Source of the DNA: Panicum virgatum
Lineage: Eukaryota; Streptophyta; Magnoliopsida; Poales; Poaceae
Assembly: GCF_016808335.1 (NCBI RefSeq)
Contig: NC_053148.1
Coordinates: forward strand, 15,466,433-15,530,432
DNA length: 64,000 bases
Direction: 5' to 3'
Numbering within the stretch: position 1 is the stretch's first letter; each line of letters starts with the position of its first letter. A model generated the notes under the pieces. That model saw only the letters and a program-made list of their open reading frames with translations. It did not search any database and was not told the origin of the DNA. A program made the position numbers and the translations under genes. Positions 21,828-33,629 of the stretch are shown here, piece by piece.

Positions 21828-22923
21828 CGCATTGGAATCAACGGCTTCACCATCCTCAGCTGCCTTTTTTCTGCATAAAGGTTAGCAGCAACTCTATATT
21901 CATCTTCAACATCACTAGCACTCTCATACCCACCATCACCTGTTGCAATGTAGGCACGCCTACTAGGGCAGTCCCGCATCACATGCCCCATGCCCTTGCA
22001 TCGGTGACATATGATGTTCACCGAGCCACTTGAAGAAGGAGATGAAGATGGCACCTTCTTAGATGGTGGTTCCTGTGAAGCAGATTTGCTCACCTCGGGT
22101 ACCTGTGGAGCCAATGTGGACAGCTTCTCCTTGTCCAATGTACTCCGTGGAGAAAAGGGCTTGCTGAAATTGCCTTTGACAGAATGTTGGCGGCCCTGTA
22201 CCTCCCTTTTAGCTTTCAAAGCAAGATGATACAATTGACTAAATCTAGTCCATTCTTTATAATCAAGAATATCCTGAATATCATGATTTAAACCACCCAT
22301 AAATCTAGTAGATAAATCTTGATCATCCTCACATATATCACAACGAGCTAAGCCCACAAGCAACTCCTGATAATATTCTTCTATGCTTTTACTACCTTGA
22401 TTCAAACGTTGTAGTTTTAAACGTAGATCACGCTTATAATAAGGAGGGACAAAACGAGATTTTGTTTCAAAGCAGTCCAAGTCTGTGGTAAAGCATGAGC
22501 ATTGTTGTTGTCACAAAGATCACTCCACCAGAACAAAGCAAAACCAGTAAACTCACTAGTAGCAAGTCTAACTCTATACTCTTCAGGAACTAAGTGGGAT
22601 TTGAGTTTTTGATCTACAACAAGTTCCCAATCTAAATACGTCTTAGGATCAGCATTACCAGTAAAAGGAATCATGGTAAACTTAGCTTTAGCAAAAGGAT
22701 CATTACTACCACAATTTTGATTACCTCCCATACCTTGACGATTGCGACGAAGACGGTCCACATCACGAGCATCATCATCAAGGTCGACATCATCATCCTC
22801 TTCCTCGTCACCATCATGTGGTTGTCGTCGGTGCCATCGTGGAGGAGACCGTTGTTCAACATGTTCAATTCGGGTGCCCAGATTTGTAATATTCTGCATC
22901 AACTCTTTGAACTTCTCATCCAT
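21824..22923 (-). pseudogene. gag: Gypsy gag, one frameshift
   Basis: The N-terminal frame (22923-22417) begins MDEKFKELMQNITNLGTRIE, has an acidic/basic linker (DEEEDDDVDLDDDARDVDRL), and the capsid core IPFTGNADPKTYLDWE, QKLKSHLVPEEYRVRLAT and FWWSDLC. The frame is lost near 22465 and resumes as RFVPPYYKRDLRLKLQRLNQG, SIEEYYQELLVGLARC and RFMGGLNHDIQDIL. A zinc knuckle CHRCKGMGHVMRDC (CX2CX4HX4C) follows near 22000. A single indel thus separates two otherwise well-kept halves of a roughly 365-residue gag. Confidence 0.85.
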
Positions 22924-23980
22924 GTAAGTTCACTGGTCCTCAACAAGCTGTTTGAGCTCACCATTAGACACACACTCATTGAAATCTTTAGTTGACTCAC
23001 TAGAAGTCCCTTTACCTATCATGGTTAGATGACAAGAAAAGAGAACACAAGAGTATTATCCCTATCACTAATAGGTGCTGGAAAAGGTGGAAAGTCACAC
23101 ACTCTCAAGCGTCTTACCATGCTCTTACAAGTATTCTTACCAAAGCAGCAAGGAATACAATTGATGGGCTTGTGAAACCTGTTGTTGCTGTGGTGTAACC
23201 ATTGCAAGCTGAACATGCACTGATTAGAAGTATGTATGTGGAGCTTGGGAGGCTAAAATATATGTAGCAAGGATTAGAAATAATTCAATTCAGAAATTGC
23301 AAGTCTGAAAAGTAGTCCCAAGCTAGTCTATGTCGCTGGCCTAAACTCGTTTGAAACCTAGTTCAAGCAAGCAAAGATGATAAGACTAAACCAAGGACTC
23401 AAAGGATGCAATGTAATTCTGAAATTTCTCTTCTTTTCGTTCTTTCTTTGTTTTTTGGATGCGGCTTTTAGCACCTCTTTGCCTTTTCTTTTCTTTTCTT
23501 TTTTCTCTTTTGTGTAAATCAGAACTGCAGCAAGATAATATGAATTACAGGTTTGAGGAACAAAAGATTTGCACACGTGAGCAATTTAAATCTCACGGTT
23601 CAGCAGCACACTCAACAAATTCTTTCCCATAGTGAAAACAGCAAGCAACATGCAGCCCAAGATTTATTTATGTGCACATACCAAAAACCAATCTGGTCTC
23701 TTTTTTTTTTGCACAAAACAAGAACCAAACTGTTATGATGCAACACAAGGATCAAGACATCACTCAAACTAGAATCAAATGACCTAGACACAGCAACACA
23801 AAGACACACACGAGGGACTAAAATTCAGAATAGCAATCCAAAAAGAAAAATTGCAGCAGCACAAAGGGGTTATGCAACAGGGAAAACAAATATTTTTAGG
23901 GCTTTTTGTGGACTTTAGGTACTGAAACAAAACTAATCTAAAGAGCGGAAAACAGAAATATACCTCACAGGAAACCCGGT
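22924..23980 (-). other. 5' leader of the gag-protease gypsy element
   Basis: Non-coding sequence between the primer site and gag. It contains CT-rich and AAAAG-rich tracts around 23420-23520. No gene is seen. Confidence 0.6.
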
Positions 23981-23996
23981 CAAATCTAATACCAAT
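23981..23996 (-). other. Primer binding site, initiator-Met type (degenerate)
   Basis: The minus strand reads ATTGGTATTAGA just inside the 5' LTR, close to the plant consensus TGGTATCAGAGC complementary to initiator tRNA-Met. The match is partial. Confidence 0.6.
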
Positions 23997-24680
23997 TGAT
24001 AGAGTCGTGTGCGGTGATCTTCCGAGAGGTAGATAAGTTCGATTTGTGGAACACTCAACTCACGATCAAGGCTTCTAATCAGCGAGGATTCGAAACCCAC
24101 AACCATTACACCTCTGCTCCAATGAGAATCAACCAAGCGCACTCGATTGATGATCCTGCAAGCGAATCGAAGAACACAAGCAAGAACACAATAAAGATGC
24201 AATCTGAAATTGCAAATATATATGATGTGAATCTGAATTGAAGATGTTCAAGCTCTTAGCACGAAAGGACTAATCGACACAGTCGCGAAGAATAAGAACT
24301 GGGGGCCCTGGATCACTGTAAAAGGACTAATCGACACAATTACAATGAACGATTCAGTTTCTCAATGGAAAACTAAACTCAAACAAAACCCAAAACCCTA
24401 ATGTGGCAGCGGCTACTGATCAATATATAGTGTTTAGGGCGTGGATGCCCCTCTGGTCACGCCTCTAATGGGCTCCAATGTGATACACGGGCCCTCGGCC
24501 CAAAACTGATGGCGCAGCACCCAAGCAGATTCTGGATGTCACCTTGTTTCATCAATTGTTGTTGACTCCGAGCAAACTATTTTTGGTGCAGACTGTTTCT
24601 GGAATAGGAGGAAACAAAGTCCAACTTAAAGGCGACTGGAATTTCATATGTACGTATCCGATGTAGTGATGTGCTCATCA
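23997..24680 (-). repeat. 5' LTR of the gag-protease gypsy element (684 bp)
   Basis: Ends TGATAGAG / CTCATCA match the other LTR. It is about 97 bp shorter than 19336-20116; part of the loss lies near 24560-24620. Confidence 0.85.
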
Positions 24681-25740
24681 GGTACTATGGCCACTACTCT
24701 ACTCACCGAAAGAATTTATGTCATCCGTACTTAAGCCGAACACTATATTCCTCGCATCATTTGCAAATGTTGGGAATGTTCTATCCACCTTTCTCCACTA
24801 CGACCCATCAGCGAGGTGTCTCAACATATTGTCTTGCTTATGTTCTTTTTTGTGCCATCGCATCAATTTAGCATTCATTTTGTTCATGAACAAACATTTC
24901 AGACGTGGTATTAGAGGAAAATACCACATCACATTGGCAGGCACCCTCTTCTTGACACGCATCCCCTCAACGTCGACTGGATCATCTCGAGGGATCTTAT
25001 AACGGCATGCGTTGCATACAGGGCATGAATCCAAATTTTCATACTCACCTCGATATAGGATGCAGTCATTAGGACAAGCATGTATCTTCTGTGCTTCTAA
25101 TCCTAAAGGACAAACAACCTTTTTGCCTTGTATGTTGTCTCCGGCAAGGTGCTACCCTCAGGGAGTAAATTTTTTATAAGTTTTAACAACTCCTCGAATC
25201 CCTTGTCACACAAACCATTTGATGCCTTCCATTGCAACAATTCCAATGTGGTACCCAACATCTTTTGGCCTTGTTTGCAATCTAGGTACATCAATGTTCT
25301 GTAGTCCTCCAACATACGCTTGAGATCTCTCGATTCCTTTTCTGTTTCGCAAACTTTCTCAACTTCACGTAGCATCTGACCCAGATCATCTTCTACAATG
25401 TGTCCTTCAGCATCTTCTTCAAGCTCACCCATTGCAGTGTCATAAAAAAAGGCATCGTAATTGCCTGCAAAGTCAGGAATCCTGTCCTCTTCTTCTTCAT
25501 TATTATCTAGCATAATTTCTCTTTCTCCATGCTTGGTCCAAACATAGTAGTTCGGCATGAAACCACTAATGAACAAGTGATTGTGGATGGTTCTTGATGA
25601 TGAGTAATCCTTCTCTTTCTTGCAGTTTTTGCATGGACAGTGAACAAAACCATCATACTTGTGTTTTTCAGCAACTTTATGAATTCATGCACGCCATCAA
25701 TGAACTCCATTGAACGCCGGTCCATCATATACATCTATTG
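24681..25740 (-). pseudogene. CACTA TNP2-type transposase, N-terminal part
   Basis: Read from 25740 leftward: MDRRSMEFIDGVHEF, a one-base shift, then HKVAEKHKYDGFVHCPCKNC, DYSSSRTIHNHLFISGFMPN and YYVWTKHGE. An acidic stretch follows, then LGTTLELLQWKASNG and GFEELLKLIKNLLPEG. After a second shift near 25110 come CPLGLEAQKIHACPNDCILY-type sequence, CPVCNACRYKIPRDD, VMWYFPLIPRLKCLF and NMLRHLADGSQWRK. CPCKNC and CPVC are the usual Cys motifs of the family. The protein joins the part at 19335 once the gypsy element is removed. Confidence 0.85.
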
Positions 25741-26372
25741 CCACTCATCTGGGTTCACATTTCATTTATTAACATCAAACGAGTGTCAACATAAACCATT
25801 TATTAATCAATATTGGAAGTAAAAATAATAAATTAAATAAATAAATGATTGATTATGAAACAAATTGGAGTGTCATCAAAATTATATACTATAAATAGTT
25901 ATATTATGCCTAATATAACAATAAAATAACCCAATTTCTAACTACATCTAAATAAATAGTTATCTTATGCCTAATAATTTATATAACAATAATATAAAAC
26001 CATAACACTAAATCGGGTCCAAAATACATCTACAAATATTTATTATGTGTATAAACTAAATCAAATGCTAACTACATCAATAAAATTAAATTGCTAAAGT
26101 ATTGAAAACAATATTACTACCCTTTTAAAAAAATTAAAAAAAATCGCCTCCCCTCCCAGCTGCCATGAATAGTGAGTTCACGACAGCTTGGAGGGGGGAA
26201 GGGGGCGGGGTATTTATAATGGCGGCACAAAGGCACCGGTTGGTGCTGAACAACCGGTGCCGAATACTAGGTATCGACACTGGTTGACGTTACCAACCGG
26301 TGACTTTGTCATGGGCACCTGGCGGCACCGGGTCATCACAAGACCCGGTGCCATTGTCAACGCATTAGGCAC
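25741..26372 (-). other. CACTA 5' untranslated and subterminal repeat region, inner part
   Basis: AT-rich sequence to about 26140, then GC-rich sequence with repeats of GGCACCGGTTGG and ACCGGTG in both orientations (26230-26350). Such repeats bind the accessory CACTA protein in characterised elements. GGCAC at 26368-26372 is one copy of the target duplication of the next insertion. Confidence 0.65.
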
Positions 26373-27814
26373 TGTTGACGCTCCTTAGCGCCCCAATTTA
26401 TATACCGCAAGCGCACGGATCGTGGTAGCTTTTCCCTTAGAGTATTCCCCCAATGTTTATCAATCCGTGGATCGACAATGAACTTACTAGGGATTTCCAT
26501 CTAATCTAACGGATCTATCCTAACATGAAGCATTGATTGCATATAAAGGGTAAACCTTTGATAAATATGAGTGGTGTACAAAGGTTGATCTCATCCATGA
26601 ACATCGGTAAGGATAAATCATGACCGAAGGCATGACTAAACCGATCGCTCGCATTCTAGTTGTAGTTCTAGCTAAACGAGTAAGCACAACATGCATCTCA
26701 TCCAAAGCCTCTTTAAACCAAAACCTCCAATCCAACCCCTTGGGAACCCCTCTACTCAGGCCACGCCCTGTCACGACACTCCCTTTGGACAAGGGCACCC
26801 ACAAGCACGCTAGTGTCGAACCCCCCTGGGTAGATCCGGTATGAACTCCTAGCCACCATAGCTACAAGAACACCTCATGCAATCTATCTCGAGAATAGAT
26901 CTAGGAATAAGCACACCCAAGGCAAGAACGAAATCAAAGGGGAGGGACATGATCGCTAAATAGATCGGATGACATGAAGACATTACTCACATAATAGATT
27001 CGTTTGAATCATCACCACCGCGTATACACCATTGACGACTCCAACTAGCTCATGAACTCCACCATGACACAACCACACAGGGAGGCCATGGCGGCTAGGG
27101 GTGGCCTAAGCCATCTCCTAGACAACTTCGAAGACTTGCGGCAGCCATCGTCTCCCTCCGGTCTTAGCCCTAGGTTTTCGTCGAGTTCTGGGTGGATGGA
27201 TGCCGTGAGTTGAATAAGGTGCGAGCTATTTATAAGCCGAGGAAGCCACCGGTCGAAGGAGAGGCCGAACCGCCTCAGAAACGGGCTAGGCCGGCCGGCC
27301 TACCCCCTTTCGGGCTCGCCTCGGTCTCATCTTTCGCGTGTAGACTCCTCGCATCTTCTAGAGTTTATGTCCTTCACGATTGCACCCCTTTGGACGTCGT
27401 TATCTTGGAGATATCTTCGAGAAAAGGATAGGATAGGGAATCCTTCCTTAAATCTTCATTTGCTTTGCTTAGTCCCGAAGTATCTTGATCTCATCTTCAT
27501 GGGCTTGGTCCTTTGGGCTCTCTTGGAGGATGGATGTGCGTGAATGGGCTTCGAATCAACATGGGCTTTGGTCCTCCCTTTGGGCTTTGGCCTTCGACTT
27601 TGTCCGTGTTAGCGCTCGATCACGGGCCTTGTCATTTCATGCTCCAAAATCGGCCAAAAACTTGAAAAAACGAAGTTCCTCCAAAATATATTTGCAAACA
27701 TGAAAATGACCAATAATTAGGCTGGGGTTAGGACGGTTAGTGATTTTGATATTAAATTCATGCCATTATCAAGGATAAACAAGGGATAAAATGGGTAATT
27801 AAGGAGCGCCAACA
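26373..27814 (-). repeat. 3' LTR of element C (1442 bp)
   Basis: It nearly matches 33630-35116, differing mainly by a missing pair of 23-bp units near 27286. On the minus strand a TATA box, TTATAAATAG, lies at 27226-27235. Confidence 0.85.
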
Positions 27815-30800
27815 TTCTCCCCATGCTTAAACCTTGCTCGTCCTCGAGTAAGCCCAGGAGTTTTGGTTATAAAGAAATCAGCGTTGCCCCTCAATGTCCT
27901 CTCTGCACTTAGTCATACATAACAAGATATATTGCTCTCTCAAGTATTTAGCATTTAAGTTCATATTGTGACCGGCTACTTTTTCATTATGGAAGATGGA
28001 CTAGAAATTAAAGAACAAGCCACAATAATAAATAAAAGCAATGCTCTCAAACTTAAGCGAACTTCAAACCTTTACCTTGTTTCATCGTGAAGAGTTTTCA
28101 AAAGAATGCATATCAAAAATAAGTGAGGTTCTCTTGCAAAAGATCATGGAAATACTCTTCTCATCAAGTCACTCAAGCCTACATTAGATTGTCTTCAACT
28201 TATTCTACTCATATATAAAAGTGGAAGGCTTATGTGGAGCTTGGTAGGTAAAAACAATCCTAGCAAAACATTATACTTGAAATATTATCAAACTAAGAGA
28301 GAGATCTAATGGAGTTACCGAGACTAGTCAAAAAGGCCATTGAAAAATAATGTTGGAGAGGGAGAAACATGAAACACACACATTTAGATAGGTGGACATG
28401 TGCGAGTGGCAAATGGATGATCCCGAGACACAAATGAAGTTCTCGTTATTGGATTGCACATGGTTGGAAGATTTGAGTATGGAATAGTTCTTCAAAGTAA
28501 CTTGGAAAATTAATGAAACCAAAAAGAGCTAAGGAGCATTTTATTCTTCTCTTTTTTTTCTTTTTCTATCATTTTTCTATTTTTCTCTTTCTTTCTTTTT
28601 TTCTTTCTTTTTGCTCTTTAGAACTTTTGATAACATAGAATACTTACCCAGCCATCCCCCCATGCTTGAACGAATGCTCGTCCTCGAGTATGAATAGTGG
28701 GAGAACCAACTAGCTAGGGTAAGTATCTCAAATTCACCTTCTTCTTCGTAGAACCTCTTGAATCTCCGGGGAGACTTGTCTCCCAAAACTTTTCTTTATA
28801 TGGTGCCCTTGATTCTTTTGATTCCGTCGAAATGATAATACATACTCAAAGTGGGTTGTGGTCAAGGAGGTAATCACAAAAAGATATTTTTGGTTTAGGG
28901 TGGATATCCAGTGAGGTTTGTAAAATTCCCGAAGTAGAAACTCACAATGCATGGATAAATAGGCTAGAAAAAAGAAGGTTACACAAAAAAAACGGAATGA
29001 CCAGCTTCTTAGTCTCGTACCAAAGAAATCAATCTTAATCCAACTCATCAAAATATAAGTTTGCAATCTAAAGGTTTCATCATGAAAGAATATGTATGTA
29101 TAGGCTTTGGTGGGTAGAACTTTGTAAGAGATTCACAAATGTAGATAGCATATGAATTAAGTTTTCAAATTAAACAACACAAGGTGTAAGGTCATCGGTA
29201 GACTTAAATCAAAGAGCAACATAGAGTATGTGGGTCTAGAATTTAGTCATTTAACCTCCACAAATAAAAGAGCCGGTATTTAATCATTTTAATTCCATTT
29301 AATTGAGAGCAAATGGTCAAGATATATACAACATAGCGTAGGTAAAACAAACCAGCAACTTTCATCATTTTTCCATAAGCAAGAGCATATAAGAATATCA
29401 TCGTGGTGAGCTCAAGGTGATGGTGGTTATCACTCATTGAAAACAAAAACAAATCTAGGTTGTACTTCTAGTAGCCATGTTATTGTAGGGAGAGATATAC
29501 AAAGGTTGCATCTTTGGTTGAAGGCATATATGTACAAGCATTTAGAAAAAGAGAGAGTTGAGGAAGAATTACCGTCCTTCTCGATGCTCGTAATGAAGTG
29601 TAGCGCGTCCTCCCCCATACTTAAGCATTGTGCTAAGCATGGAAGAAGAATCATGAGCATCTTGTGGCAACCGTGATTATCTTACTCCATGAGATCTTTC
29701 TTCCTTGTCCACGAAATCCTCCCCCATGCTTAGCATGATGCTAGGCGTAGAAGGAGAAGATGGACCATCTTGCAATTCTTGAAGTCCTTCCCTCATGTGT
29801 ATGAATATCATATTCAATGTGTCTTCACCTTTGTTGCCTCAATTTCCTTCAACTTCTTCTTGTACTAAGTCGTGGTCCCAATCCTTGCTTCTCATCGTCG
29901 TCGCCTCCTTCAATTCCTCGTTGTCCCATTGCTGCCTCATCTTCACGAATTTTTCTTTTAATTTCCAGAATAGAACCAGTACTGAAACATTGCTCCATTG
30001 CGAAGTACACGAATTTTCCTTTCCAATGAGTCCTTATTCGCCCAAAATTGATTTCGAACAAGAGAGTTGTGTCCATTTTATCCTAGCGCTGCAATCTGTT
30101 TCGAATTTCAGAACGCGCAGCGTCCAAAGTTTTTTGCCATATCTCCTTGTACGAGTCTTCAAATTCATTGATCTTAGATGCGTTGGAATGGGAATTTCAT
30201 GGAGCTTCTGAATATCAACTTTTTCTTCCTTGTATGTCTCTGTCCATGTGCAAAATTTGATGAAAACAGCGGGGCTTGCTCTCGAACTTTGGAGATGTTG
30301 ACGAATTTGATTTCTTCTTTGATCACGAATTCATGGGAACGCTTTGTCATACCTGCAAAACAATTCAAGTTCACAATCTACCCCCAAGGTGACAGTCGGG
30401 AGTAGAAACAAATGCCAACAAACCCACCATTCCTAAGATCTCAATTTGTGGCATAGCTAGCTTAGCGAAACTAGTGAGTGTACGTGTGTGCTAGTGTAAA
30501 TGCAAATGAGAGGAAGGTATATAAACAAAGACAACGTTTACACCTAGTTCTAAACACCATGTTTAGAACTAGGTTGCCGAACGTCTCCATAGCCAAAAAG
30601 ACTTATTTAACCAAGGTCAAAACACCATGTCTATCCGAAGATCAATAGGCCTTCATAGCACAAGAAAAAATAAAGCGCATTGCAAAGCTTATAAACCAAC
30701 CAAATGCAACCTCATAGCTTGGTAACTAAATGATGATGGTCTTCAATCATGTCTAAACACCATGTTTACACAAGATTGCAAAAGGTAAATGCTATCATGA

Positions 30801-33603
30801 TTAGCATTACATAGATAGGAAAGCATACATCAATAAGATTGAGACCAAGCTAGCAAAATGAGGGCATGAACAATGGAATGGATGCAAAGTGCAAATGCAA
30901 AGTTAGCAAAAATAAGTGTTAGCAAGGTTGAAAGGACCTTTCGATGTTGTTCCGCAACTAGCTTATTCAAAAACAATTACTAAGAGTGACAAAAAGCCTT
31001 CGCGACACTTCATAAGAAGTGAGACTTTTGTCAATGAAAAGGTTATTTATCGAAAAAGGATCAAGCAACCGAGCTAACAAGGTTTTAGAAGTAGGTTTAT
31101 GGGTTTCCTATATTTTTGGCTTAAGACAAAAATTTTGAAGAGAGAGTGTTGGGTATAGAAATTCTATATAAGGTGGTTTCAAAAAAAACTAGAGAGAAAC
31201 AAAAGTTAGATTTTTTTTTTGAATGAAAACATACCCTATAGTTTTGGGATTGCTCTATGAGTGGTTTTCCTAAGGGTTTTAGGATCTCAAAAGCGAGGCT
31301 AGTCAATGTTTTTTAGAAAAAGTTTTTTTTATACAACATGCAATGCAATGCAATACAAGGGTAAGACGAACAACATATTATGCAATTCAACACGGGGTGG
31401 GTGAACAAAATGATATGGCATGATGAGGTGGTCTAAAACAAAACAAAAAGTTAGCCTAAGTTAACTAGCCACAAGTTTAGAATCAAAGGGTGGTGCAATG
31501 CTTCATAAATCTCTCTAAAAAGACACAAAGAAAAAGACTCAAAACACTAATAGGCACACAAAAAGGTCTACAAGTTTCCCAAGATCAAATAACAAGGTGC
31601 TCCCTCAATAACATTTAGAATGAACAACATGAAGTTGTGGTTTTTGTTAGAGGAATGGTACAATGTTACTTGATATTCCGATTAAAGAGTGCAATGTAGA
31701 CGGTCATATTAATATATAAATAAAATGAATGGGTTGCCTCCCGCAAATCGCTTCATTTAAAGTCATAGAGCTTGACTTTCTCACATACCTTCTCATTGAT
31801 GTGAAGCCATGGTCCTTCGTGCGAGAATCCGAAGTTTCCATGCAGCTTGATGTCGCCTCTTGTAATCCATCGTGGTTTGCTTGCAACATCTTCATTTGTC
31901 AAAAGTCGACCACTTATGTCTTCATTTTCCAATGTCATTGGGGTTCTTCCTCTGCTCCAAGCCTTTGAATTTTATCATGTACACTTGATGAAAACATCGC
32001 CCAAGCTCCCCTTCATTGTTGTCATCGTCATCTTCTCTATCTTGTTCTCATCGCGTTGCTCCTGCCTCTTCTTCGTGGATTTTCCCCTGCGTCCAGAATA
32101 GAACATATACCAAAATATAGCTCTATTGAAAAGTTTATGAAATTACCTTTCCAACAAGTGGTTATTCGCTTTAGACGGAGTCCAAACGAGAGAGTTATGA
32201 CCGTTTTACTTTAGCGCTGCGTGCTGTCCAGAAAATTTCAGAGTGCACGACCTTCAATGTTTTGGCCATAACTTCTTGTAGGAAACTTCGATTGGCTTCA
32301 TTCTTGATTCATTGGAACCGGAACTTCATGGGGCTTTTGAATATCCAAAAATATGCTGCTATTTTCTTCTGAGGTCGAGCTGGACATTGATGAGAATAAT
32401 ATCTTCTTGTGAATTCATCTGAAGATGTCAATGATCTCGATCATGTGGTCTTTGGAGCGTAGTGTCGTGCGTCCCTAGGCTTCAAGGTCATCATCATTGA
32501 TTCACCAGCAAATATCACGGCTCCAATGATGTGTCTTCTCCATTGTTCTTGCTTTACCCAAGGTGTCGGGATTGGAAGATGCTCCTGTGTTTCGTGTTGA
32601 TGATCCGAAATGTTTCCTTCCTTGATAGCATCACTCGATTAGAAGTATATCGAGCATCTCACCGGAGAAGATAGGTGGTGTCGTGGTTCTTCTAATCTTG
32701 TTGCCTCCAGCTTTGGTTAACTTCAAATCATCATCTTTTGCGTACACAGCCTTCCAAACATCCTTTGACATCATCATCACCTTCTTCGTCGGTTGCTACT
32801 GCCTCTGTCCTCGTTGAATTCCTCTTCATCCAGTGCATAACATGTACCAAAATTCTCCTCCATTACAAGGTGCATCAAATTATCTTTCCAACAAGAGGTT
32901 ATTCACCCCAATTAGACTCCGGATAAAGAAGTTATGCTCGTTTTATTACGGCGCTGCAATCTGTCCAGAGGGATTTCAGAACGCGCAGCGTTGAAAGATT
33001 TTACCATAACTCTTCACACCGATCTCCAAAGCTGATGGTTCTTGATCCATTGGAAAGAAGACTTGATGGAGCTTCAAAATAATCTATTATTTGCTCATGT
33101 TACTTCTCTGATCTTGGATGAAAAACTCATCACAACAGTAAAACTTCATAGATGATGATGATCGCACGATTTTCTTCGCGGGCATGCTTCATACCTATTG
33201 CTTGAACAAACAAATCTTCCCAAAAACATCAGTCTTTAAAATTAATTGACATGACGGCGTACCTTATTTATCATCTTTTGCTTTGGGGAGTGGGGACTCG
33301 ATAGCGGATGCTGGGCCACTAACAAAAGTTAGCACCTACCACTAAAGAGTGAATCTTGATGTTGTTGCCGTCATGTCAATGTGGACGTTGTCGATGTTCC
33401 ATGTCGAGGCTCCTCGATCATCTTGTTGCCGATTGTTGAAATTTGTCGAAGTGGATTATGGACTTCTCGAAGTGCAAGTTTGGTGTCTAGCTTTTTCCAC
33501 CTGCTTTCAAGGACACAAACAAGAAAACAAGGGTATATGCAATAATAAAAATCAGGGTTAGCTCAAAAAACTAGATAGATCGCCCTAGGGTTCGAGTTGC
33601 CGA
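27815..33603 (-). other. Non-coding interior of element C
   Basis: No retroelement protein was found on either strand; open frames are short and low-complexity. The motif CCCCATGCTT...GCTCGTCCTCGAGTA occurs next to the 3' LTR (27822-27850) and again at about 28660-28690. CTCCCCCATRCTTARC motifs occur at about 29608 and 29723. Three diverged copies of a ~150-bp motif lie at about 29980, 32105 and 32855. Confidence 0.65.
29980..33010 (-). repeat. Three dispersed copies of a ~150-bp motif in element C
   Basis: Copies start near 29980, 32105 and 32855. Each shares, in order, a TTTCCAACAAG-type block, TTATTCGC, a GAC-TCC-type block, GAGTTATG, GTTTTA, GCGCTGC, CTGTCCAGA, TTTCAGA and a CATAACT block. 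Divergence between copies is considerable. Confidence 0.6.
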
Positions 33604-33621
33604 TCCCCGGCAACGGCGCCA
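33604..33621 (-). other. Perfect tRNA-Asp primer binding site of element C
   Basis: The minus strand reads TGGCGCCGTTGCCGGGGA, the exact Athila-type primer site, eight bases inside the right LTR. Confidence 0.85.
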
Positions 33622-33629
33622 GAAAAGCT

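Larger units (their letters stand above)
19336..24680 (-). mobile_element. Gag-protease-only Ty3/gypsy element with a tandem LTR duplication
   Basis: Flanked by the 5-bp target duplication GGTAC (19331-19335 and 24681-24685); removing the element rejoins the transposase at ...SSGHST/WPVILCIY. The 5' LTR is on the right (23997-24680), followed leftward by a primer site, leader, gag, protease, a duplicated LTR/internal unit and the 3' LTR (19336-20116). Reverse transcriptase and integrase are absent, as in the terminal-repeat-with-gag class (TR-GAG). Gag and protease resemble those of the chromovirus (Tekay/Del/Reina) group. Confidence 0.85.
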
